This document shows positions 58,378-64,000 of a DNA stretch of 64,000 bases, in pieces (position 1 is the first letter of the stretch; the number at the start of each line of letters is the position of its first letter). The stretch spans positions 6,127 to 70,126 of the forward strand of contig NZ_JBCMYF010000025.1 of assembly GCF_050483325.1 (NCBI RefSeq), given 5' to 3'. A model generated the notes under the pieces. It ran no database searches, was not told the DNA's origin, and saw only the letters and a program-made list of their open reading frames with translations. This stretch comes from Bacillus_P idriensis_A. Its GTDB lineage: Bacteria > Bacillota > Bacilli > Bacillales > Bacillaceae. Made by a program: the position numbers and the translations under genes.

Positions 58378-59661
58378 TTGCATAAGTACTTTCAGCTTAA
58401 GCAACATGACACGACTGTCAAAAAAGAGCTGCTTGCAGGAATTGTTTCCTTCTTTACCATTGTGTACATTGTTGTCGTAAATGGAGCGATTCTCGCTGAC
58501 GCCGGCATTCCGATTGAAGCAGGTATCATTGCAACTATCTTAACTTCATTTGCTGGCTGCATTTTAATGGGCTTTATCGGCAATACTCCCATCATTCTTG
58601 TTCCGGGAATGGGTGTCAATGCATTATTTACGTACACAATCTGCGGATCGATGGGGCTTTCATGGCAAGAAGGACTTGCCGTTGTCTTTGTATCCGGCAT
58701 TCTTTTCGCCATCGTTGCGTTTACAAAGCTCTCAGGCATTATCAGCGCTTCTATTCCAAATTCGCTGAAAGAAGCCATTACGGTTGGAATCGGTATTTTC
58801 CTTACATTCATTGGTCTTCAAAAAGGCGGCATTGTAACAGGCAGCGACACGACATTTGTTAAATTGGGCGACTTTACAGATCCCCATGTGATTGTCACAC
58901 TGATTACCCTGATTATTACGATTACTTTGTTTGCGCGAAACATTCCAGGAAATTTCTTAATCAGCATTCTGCTTGGTACAGCCATTGCTGCAGGATTCGG
59001 CTTGATTAACAGCACACAAGGTCCGGCATCTGCATTTTCAATGAGTTCTTATTTTGAAGTCTTCGGTGCGATGTCTTTTGAAAAAATAGCGGATCTCGCC
59101 TTTTGGACAGCAACTTTTTCACTGACGATGGTCATCGTTTTTGAAAATATCGGACTTGTTCATGGGCATGTTAACATGATAAACAGACCTGACAGATACA
59201 AGGGCTCACTCCGTGCAAATGCGATATCTGCCATAACAGCAGGGCTATTCGGCACAAGTCCCACTGTTAGCACAGTGGAAACAGCGGCTGGAATATCAGC
59301 AGGCGGAAGAACTGGATTAACAGCCATTACAACCGGTTTGCTGTTTTTGAGTTCATTGTTCTTTTTGCCTTATATTAAAACGATACCAGACAGTGCCATT
59401 GCTCCTATTCTCATTTTAATCGGCGGATTGATGATTCAGAATATCCAAAACATCGATTTGAAAGATTTTACGGAAAGTTTTCCGGCATTCCTGATTATCG
59501 CGCTCATTCCACTCACGTACAGCATTGTAGATGGTATGGCTTTTGGATTTATTGCTTACCCGATATTAAAACTGGTCATGAAACGGACAAGAGAAGTAGC
59601 GCTGCCTCTATACGTCATCGCGTTATTGTTTCTTGCGAATTTCATTACACATACAATTTAG
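58378..59661 (+). CDS. NCS2 family purine permease (AzgA/PbuG-PbuO group)
   Basis: This 427-residue protein has about 12-14 membrane segments, with FFTIVYIVVVNGAILADAGI and TPIILVPGMGVNALFTYTIC near the start. The signature FGTSPTVSTVETAAGISAGG occurs around residue 300. The last is typical of the AzgA-like branch that imports hypoxanthine, guanine or adenine. TTG start at 58378 with AAGGAAGG 9 nt upstream. Its TAG stop supplies the first base of a repeat element. Which purine is carried is not decided by sequence. Confidence 0.92.
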   Translation: MHKYFQLKQHDTTVKKELLAGIVSFFTIVYIVVVNGAILADAGIPIEAGIIATILTSFAGCILMGFIGNTPIILVPGMGVNALFTYTICGSMGLSWQEGLAVVFVSGILFAIVAFTKLSGIISASIPNSLKEAITVGIGIFLTFIGLQKGGIVTGSDTTFVKLGDFTDPHVIVTLITLIITITLFARNIPGNFLISILLGTAIAAGFGLINSTQGPASAFSMSSYFEVFGAMSFEKIADLAFWTATFSLTMVIVFENIGLVHGHVNMINRPDRYKGSLRANAISAITAGLFGTSPTVSTVETAAGISAGGRTGLTAITTGLLFLSSLFFLPYIKTIPDSAIAPILILIGGLMIQNIQNIDLKDFTESFPAFLIIALIPLTYSIVDGMAFGFIAYPILKLVMKRTREVALPLYVIALLFLANFITHTI

Positions 59662-59925
59662 AAAAGCGGAATCGTCCGGTTAGCTCCGACAGACAGATAA
59701 GGATCCGACAGGAAAGGCGCTTTTTGCCTTTTCTGGCGGATCCGTTCTGGCCGAGGAGTTGGACGATGGAGCTGGACAATAGAAAAGCGGAGCCGACTGG
59801 TTAGACCCGACAGACAGATAATAAACCGGCAGTGAAGGCGCTTTTTGCCTTTGCTGACGGATTTGTTCTGGCCGAGGGGCTGGGAGGCGGAGCTAGACAA
59901 TAGAAAAGCGGAATCGCCCGCTAAA
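59661..59925 (+). repeat. two tandem intergenic hairpin repeats plus a truncated third
   Basis: Copy one (59661-59781) has ATCGTCC (59671-59677) pairing with GGACGAT (59761-59767). Copy two (59782-59902) has GCCGACT/GGGAGGC and AGACCC/GGGGCT. A third start (GAAAAGCGGAATCGCCCGCT, 59903-) breaks off at the next terminator. The two copies belong to the two outer-stem subtypes, in the same order as in the block at 63401. Confidence 0.9.
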
Positions 59926-59968
59926 CACAAGAAAACCGCTCAGGCAGCTGAGCGGTTTTCTTGTGTTT
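59923..59968 (-). terminator. strong terminator after the DinB gene unit
   Basis: A 21-bp perfect stem (AAACACAAGAAAACCGCTCA plus G with its complement) around a 4-nt loop. The stem contains its own T-rich arm, and its end overlaps the stop codon of the 29-residue ORF. Confidence 0.85.
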
Positions 59969-60056
59969 ATTTTTTCATTTTTATCAAGATCAAAACCGCA
60001 CTGAACAAAAAAATCGCACCGGCAGCAGCAAGTGCCTGAATCAGGAAATCTGTCAT
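59967..60056 (-). CDS. 29-residue hydrophobic membrane peptide coupled to the DinB gene
   Basis: The sequence starts MTDFLIQALAAAGAIFLFSA and ends ILIKMKK, a single membrane span with a positively charged tail, as expected for an inward-facing C-terminus. Its ATG overlaps the stop of the DinB-family gene as ATGA, and the terminator begins at its own stop codon. These two facts make translation likely. No known small-protein family was recognised. No Shine-Dalgarno of its own is needed if coupling works. Confidence 0.6.
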   Translation of the reverse strand: MTDFLIQALAAAGAIFLFSAVLILIKMKK

Positions 60057-60538
60057 GCAATCCCGGTGCTTTCATTTTTTTCAAGGAAGGCATCAATTTG
60101 GGCTTTATGATGGAGATCATGACCGATAAAATCCTCCATGTAGCTTGCAATCGTAAATAGATGATTACCAATTTTAAAATGAAATTGATGTTCTTCCCCT
60201 TCAAATTTAAGAAAGGCATCAACTGCTGCAGAGCGAACCTCTATAAATTCTGCAATTAGTTCATCCTTAGTTATTCCGCTTTTTGCATATTCCGCTGCCC
60301 TGTCATTCACACTTTGAAAATCAGGAAAAGGAGCCAGTACGGCATTTTCCTTAAGCTTTCCAAGTCTCTGATCTAATGTAAAACGATCCCAGGCAATTAA
60401 ATGAGCAACGATTTCTGCTGCAGACCATTTGCCTTCTTGTACAGGTTGAAACCATCCATCATTGCTCATTTGTTTTAATGACAAAATCCAGGAATCATAG
60501 TGATTATAATGATTTTTCATTTCCTCCATTGTTTTCAT
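60053..60538 (-). CDS. DinB/YfiT-like metal-dependent four-helix protein
   Basis: This 161-residue protein has WSAAEIVAHLIAWDRFTLDQ (first metal His) and IGHDLHHKAQIDAF (His-x3-His pair). It is a four-helix DinB_2 domain. Relatives include BshB2-like and mycothiol- or bacillithiol-dependent transferases, so a bacillithiol S-transferase role is possible but not shown. GGGGGGA precedes the ATG. Its stop overlaps the start of a 29-residue membrane ORF. Confidence 0.88.
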   Translation of the reverse strand: MKTMEEMKNHYNHYDSWILSLKQMSNDGWFQPVQEGKWSAAEIVAHLIAWDRFTLDQRLGKLKENAVLAPFPDFQSVNDRAAEYAKSGITKDELIAEFIEVRSAAVDAFLKFEGEEHQFHFKIGNHLFTIASYMEDFIGHDLHHKAQIDAFLEKNESTGIA

Positions 60539-60588
60539 AGAAATCCCCCCTATTACTCACTTCTCCGCGAACATACGTTTCTCCTTCC

Positions 60589-61836
60589 TTACTGAAACAA
60601 ATGGAGACATATTGTCACAGTTGTTCCTTTGCCAATCTCGCTTTCATACTCAACCGTGCCCTTCATTTCACGTATAAGCCGGTTTGTAATCATGGAGCCA
60701 AGGCCTGTCCCTTTTGATTTTGTCGTATAAAACGGCAGGCCTAAATGCTGCAGCTCCTCTTCTGTCATACCTTTACCGGCATCCTTTATAACAATGCTCA
60801 CAGTACCGTTCACATAATTCGTTTTTTTAGTAATTTGAATATCACCGCCGTTCTCCATGGCTTCTATTCCATTTTTAATCACATTCATTAAAGATTGCTT
60901 TAAAAGCGCAATATCGCCATATACCGAACTTTTTTCTTCGCTATCATAAGTTAACGTCACATTTGAATAAGATCCCAGAGGTTTTAAAAGCACAATGATG
61001 TCCTCTAAGACTCCATCAATTTCTATTTTGGTCAATTCATGATGATGGGGCTTAGCAAGCTGTAAATAGTCTGTGATAATCTTATTCGTGCGGTCTAATT
61101 CATCAAGAATTAAGGGTGAAAATTTCCTTAAATTTTCATCCTTTGTATCCTGCTGGATATATTGAATAAACCCTCTGACTGTTGTAATTGGATTTCTGAT
61201 TTCATGTGCAATCGCAGCAGCCATTTGACCGATTGTCGTCAGTTTATCTACATAAACCATTTCATCAAATTGTTTATTGGTTTTAATCAAGCTCTCAATT
61301 ATAAAGATCATCGACATATATGAAAGATAAAACGCTAAGAAGTAAACCAAGTAAAATTGAAATTCCAGGAAATTAATATACGTATAGATGATTGTAATAT
61401 AGACGAGAAAATAGGTGCCTACCACTGCCGTCCCGCTTATGTACTTCATTTTTGATTGAATAAAATGCTTTCTGAACAATAACCCCATTACATAAGCTGC
61501 CAGAGTGATGACGATCCCGATCAGGTAGAAGTCTCCCCCGATTAAATATCTTGCAAGGCATGTTACAATAAGGACAATTCCTCCTGAAATCCAGCCTGAA
61601 TAAAGGGTGACAATCAGGACAAACACCATTCTTAAATCAAAGTAGGTTTCACCCAGTGTTTCAATGGGATACGCCATACAAAGCAGGGCACCAAATGCAC
61701 TGATCAGCCCATATATGACCCTTTGTTTGACAGAAGGTTTTTGCTTTGTATTAAAAGGAAAAAATAGATTTGCGTTAAAGGTCAGCGAAAACAAAATTGT
61801 AATGTTAACGAGTAAAGGTTTAATAATAGATAACAC
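60589..61836 (-). CDS. sensor histidine kinase, KinB-like (5TM receptor domain)
   Basis: This 415-residue protein has five or six membrane segments (residues 1-190) of the 5TMR-LYT type. The phosphoacceptor His is in AAAIAHEIRNPITTVRGFIQ; the N-box (VIKNGIEAMENGGD) and G-boxes (DAGKGMTEEEL and TKSKGTGLGSMI) follow. The PHHHE linker and HEIRNPLT-type H-box fit the sporulation kinase group, which feeds Spo0F. In B. subtilis kinA lies near cheV; this protein is built like KinB instead. GTG start at 61836 with GGGGG 7 nt upstream. No response regulator is adjacent (orphan kinase). Confidence 0.88.
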   Translation of the reverse strand: MLSIIKPLLVNITILFSLTFNANLFFPFNTKQKPSVKQRVIYGLISAFGALLCMAYPIETLGETYFDLRMVFVLIVTLYSGWISGGIVLIVTCLARYLIGGDFYLIGIVITLAAYVMGLLFRKHFIQSKMKYISGTAVVGTYFLVYITIIYTYINFLEFQFYLVYFLAFYLSYMSMIFIIESLIKTNKQFDEMVYVDKLTTIGQMAAAIAHEIRNPITTVRGFIQYIQQDTKDENLRKFSPLILDELDRTNKIITDYLQLAKPHHHELTKIEIDGVLEDIIVLLKPLGSYSNVTLTYDSEEKSSVYGDIALLKQSLMNVIKNGIEAMENGGDIQITKKTNYVNGTVSIVIKDAGKGMTEEELQHLGLPFYTTKSKGTGLGSMITNRLIREMKGTVEYESEIGKGTTVTICLHLFQ

Positions 61837-62056
61837 TTAGTTTCCCCCATAAAGGAAATAATTTTTTCAAACACTTTATTTTACAGGATATAGTCAAGAA
61901 TTGAAAGATTTATAAAAAACATTCATAATCTATTCTTTCCCTATCCTATATATCGTGAATCACGAACTAAAATCATTGCTAAATGGTCAAACTAGACTAT
62001 ATAATTTAAGTAAGCTGAAAAGTGCTTCATCAGCTTCGGTAAAGCGAGGGTACACG

Positions 62057-62614
62057 ATGTCCATGAAATTAGTTATTCTCGGTCTTTTAATGGAACGGGA
62101 TGCCCATCCTTATGAAATGAAACAAACGATGGAGCAAAGACATATGGATCATTTTATGAAACTGCAAAAAGGATCTCTCTATTACGCCGTCGAGCAGCTT
62201 CACAAAAAGGAGTTTATAAAAGTAGTCGATATCATCAAGGATACAAACAGGCCGGATAAAACCATTTATCAAATAACCGACTCCGGAAAAAAGCTGTTTC
62301 ACAAAATGATTCTTGATGAATTGTCCACAGACTCCAATTTATATCATCCGCTGTTTACTGGCGTAGCGTTTGCCTTGCATGGAAATCAGCAGGAAATAGC
62401 TGATATCCTTGAAAAAAGAATGACGTTAACCGCAAAAAGAGTTAGAGAGCTTTCTGGCATTTTAGACTTTTATAAACAATTGCCCAGGGCAGTAATCCAT
62501 TTAATTAAAGGGTCCATCCTTCACGGAGAAGCTGAGCTTGCCTGGCTCAAAAATTTAATTGCAGATGCCCGTGCAGAAAAACTACAAACACTCGGTGGTG
62601 CTGATGAAAATTAG
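62057..62614 (+). CDS. PadR family transcriptional regulator
   Basis: This 185-residue protein has an N-terminal winged helix (SMKLVILGLLMERDAHPYEM, then LQKGSLYYAVEQLHKKEFIK and KTIYQITDSGKKLFHKMI) and a C-terminal helical dimer domain of the VirR_C type. It probably represses itself and a nearby gene in response to a small molecule. The start at 62057 has GAGGG upstream; the track of upstream codons has no start signal. It overlaps the GNAT gene by 11 nt, so the two are one unit. Confidence 0.88.
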   Translation: MSMKLVILGLLMERDAHPYEMKQTMEQRHMDHFMKLQKGSLYYAVEQLHKKEFIKVVDIIKDTNRPDKTIYQITDSGKKLFHKMILDELSTDSNLYHPLFTGVAFALHGNQQEIADILEKRMTLTAKRVRELSGILDFYKQLPRAVIHLIKGSILHGEAELAWLKNLIADARAEKLQTLGGADEN

Positions 62615-63068
62615 ATTATTCGAACCAAAAGACCTGAACACCATTGTCAATCTTTATATAGGGACTGTACATGAAGTCAACCGCAAAGATTATTCCGATA
62701 TGCATTTGAATGCGCTCGCTCCCCAAAACATGGATTATTACTCAAATTGGAACGATTTGCTGACGGCGAATACAACGCTTTTGGCCACTAAGAACCAAAA
62801 GATTATTGGGTTTGGAACTCTGACACATAATGGTGAAATCCACTTTCTGTATTCTCATATGGATTATCAGGGAAAAGGAGCGGCATCCGCTCTGCTTCAG
62901 GCTCTCGAAAAAACAGCAATGGAAGCAGATCACAAGGTCCTGTCCGTCAGTACAGGTATTACTGCTAAACCCTTTTTTATTAAAAAAGGATTTACCCTCA
63001 TTACTGAGCAATACGTTTCGATCGATCCGATGCTTTTTATCAACTATAGAATGAAAAAACAACTGTAA
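62604..63068 (+). CDS. GNAT family N-acetyltransferase
   Basis: This 154-residue protein has the acetyl-CoA loop in YSHMDYQGKGAASALLQALE (Q-x-x-G-x-G/A type QGKGAA) and the later strand pair VSTGITAKPFFIKKGFTLIT. It is a single GNAT domain; substrate unknown (a YafP-like group by pattern). The ATG at 62604 lies inside the last codons of the PadR gene, showing coupling. The regulator-enzyme pair suggests a resistance or detoxification unit. Confidence 0.88.
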   Translation: MKIRLFEPKDLNTIVNLYIGTVHEVNRKDYSDMHLNALAPQNMDYYSNWNDLLTANTTLLATKNQKIIGFGTLTHNGEIHFLYSHMDYQGKGAASALLQALEKTAMEADHKVLSVSTGITAKPFFIKKGFTLITEQYVSIDPMLFINYRMKKQL

Positions 63069-63074
63069 ATTTCC

Positions 63075-63088
63075 TGTAAACGATTTCG
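63075..63088. promoter_or_regulatory. cre-like sequence after the GNAT gene
   Basis: TGTAAACGATTTCG matches the degenerate cre consensus except at the last base. It lies 113 nt upstream of the small CxxC protein gene. Weak evidence alone. Confidence 0.25.
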
Positions 63089-63200
63089 TTTTGGCGATTT
63101 TATGACAACTTCTTATATTTGTTAGACCACGGCCCCAAACATGGTAAAATACAATCTGTGTTTTAGCTGTTCTATCAATAAAAAAGAAGGTGTTTTTTCG

Positions 63201-63398
63201 GTGGGAACCGTTTTATTGTTTCATCATAATCAAGAAATGACAATCTTAGAGGATGTAACAGAAGAAAAATATGCAGACTTAAAAAAACAATCCGCATGCG
63301 GGACATGCAGCTATAAAATAAATGACCGTGAAATCAAGTTCTCAGAAATTCAATTTACCGTCTGGCAGGAACAGATGGATTGGGATTTTGGGTATTAA
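63201..63398 (+). CDS. small hypothetical CxxC protein
   Basis: This 65-residue protein reads VGTVLLFHHNQEMTILEDVT after a GTG start, then has a CGTC pair (SACGTCSYKINDREIKFSEI) and an aromatic end (WQEQMDWDFGY). AAGGTG lies 8 nt before the GTG at 63201. The CxxC could bind metal or be redox active. No membrane segment. The family was not recognised. It ends 2 nt before a block of tandem repeats. Confidence 0.7.
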   Translation: MGTVLLFHHNQEMTILEDVTEEKYADLKKQSACGTCSYKINDREIKFSEIQFTVWQEQMDWDFGY

Positions 63399-63400
63399 CA

Positions 63401-64000
63401 GAAAAGCGGAATCGCCCGTTTAGCTCCGACAGACAGATAAGGATCCGGCTGAAAAGGCGCTTTTTGCCTTTACAGACGGAGCCGTTCTGGCCGAGGAGTT
63501 GGGCGATGGAGCTGGACAATGTGTGAAGCTGAAATCCTGGTCAGACCCGACAGACAGATAAGAATCCGGCAGTGAAGGCGCTTTTTGCCTTTACTGCCGG
63601 ATTTGTTCTGGCCGAGGGGCTAGGAGGCGGAGCTGGACAATGAGAAAAGCGGAATCGCCTGTTTAGCTCCGACAGACAGATAAGGATCCGGCTGAAAAGG
63701 CGCTTTTTGCCTTTACAGACGGAGCCGTTCTGGCCGAGGAGTTAGGCGATGGAGCTGGACAATGTGTGAAGCTGAAGTCCTCGTTTGCGCAGACAGACAG
63801 ATAAGGATCGGCCAGTGAAGACGCTTTTTGCCTTTACTGGTCGATCCGTTCTGGCCGAGGAGTTGGGCGATGGAGCTGGACAATAAGAAAAGCGGAGCCG
63901 ACTGGTCAGACTCGGGCAGACAGATAAGAATCCGGCAGTGAAGGCGCTTTTTGCCTTTACTGCCGGATTTGTTCTGGCCAAGGGGCTAGGAGGCGGAGCT
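63401..64000 (+). repeat. block of five tandem intergenic hairpin repeats (continues past the window)
   Basis: Units are 63401-63520, 63521-63643, 63644-63763, 63764-63886 and 63887-end. First and third units are nearly identical (A type, ATCGCCC/GGGCGAT and ATCGCCT/AGGCGAT). Second and fourth start with GTGTGAAGCTGAA and form a B type. The fifth has a GCCGACT left arm. The period of the higher order repeat is about 243 bp. Central hairpins vary in a paired manner, for example GGATCGGCCAG with CTGGTCGATCC in unit four. Confidence 0.92.

Noticed and set aside
8536..64000. CRISPR array as explanation for the repeated units
   Set aside because: Units are 120 bp, palindromic and in both orientations at scattered loci, without spacers of constant length and without cas genes.

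Overview
The window reads as low-GC Gram-positive DNA from a Bacillus-like member of the Bacillaceae. Start sites carry strong AGGAGG-type ribosome binding sites, genes end at hairpin/T-tract terminators, and gene order matches the Bacillus subtilis ykn-yku chromosome region, here in reverse orientation: yknZYXWVU, ykuV-ykuU-ykuT-ykuS-dapL-dapH-ykuP-ykuO-ykuN-ccpC-darB(ykuL)-ykuK-ykzF-ykuJ-ykuI-fadH-ykuE-ykuD-ykuC-ykyB-cheV. No rRNA, tRNA, CRISPR array, prophage or intact insertion sequence was seen. Gene symbols are assigned from remembered family sequences and synteny, not from a database search.

Layout. 1-6.7 kb: the yknUVWXYZ export/stress module, with a consensus SigW promoter in front of yknW. 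7-9.3 kb: small accessory genes (GrpB fold, DUF6440, VOC, maltose acetyltransferase). 9.3-21.6 kb: a complete reductive pyrimidine degradation cluster on the minus strand: beta-ureidopropionase, PreT, PreA, dihydropyrimidinase, an NCS1 permease, a small unknown protein, a PucR-type regulator, a CoA-acylating semialdehyde dehydrogenase and a class III aminotransferase. Together they would take uracil or thymine to acetyl-CoA or propionyl-CoA. From memory, B. subtilis has rok and molybdopterin genes at this position. 21.8-31 kb: small proteins, an acetate transporter with a cre site, a cold shock protein, peroxiredoxin and thioredoxin partners (ykuU/ykuV), an MscS channel (on the plus strand), the acetylated lysine/diaminopimelate branch (dapH/dapL) and the ykuNOP flavodoxin operon under two Fur boxes. 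31-44.6 kb: CcpC, TauE/SafE, VOC and DHA2 genes, DarB (c-di-AMP binding), ykuK/ykzF/ykuJ, an MBL hydrolase with a glutaredoxin, Mn catalase, the YkuI EAL protein, FadH and the Tat-exported phosphoesterase YkuE. 44.6-57 kb: a PAS-GGDEF-EAL protein, polyphosphate kinase and Ppx, an L,D-transpeptidase, an MFS transporter, an HD-GYP protein, YkyB, a SpoT-like HD hydrolase and CheV. 56.8-64 kb: an Atg22-like MFS protein, a purine permease, a DinB protein with a 29-residue coupled membrane ORF, a KinB-like kinase, PadR and GNAT genes, a small CxxC protein and a tandem repeat block that runs off the end.

The most unusual feature is a family of intergenic elements of about 120 bp (over ten loci, both orientations, up to five in tandem). 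Each can fold into one long hairpin, and paired arms differ between copies by compensating changes (ATCGCCC/GGGCGAT, ATCACCC/GGGTGAT, ATCGCCT/AGGCGAT, ATCGTCC/GGACGAT), so the structure rather than the sequence appears conserved. A second oddity is an array of seven 21-bp units at 12597-12743 with an AATTAATT core spaced by two helical turns.
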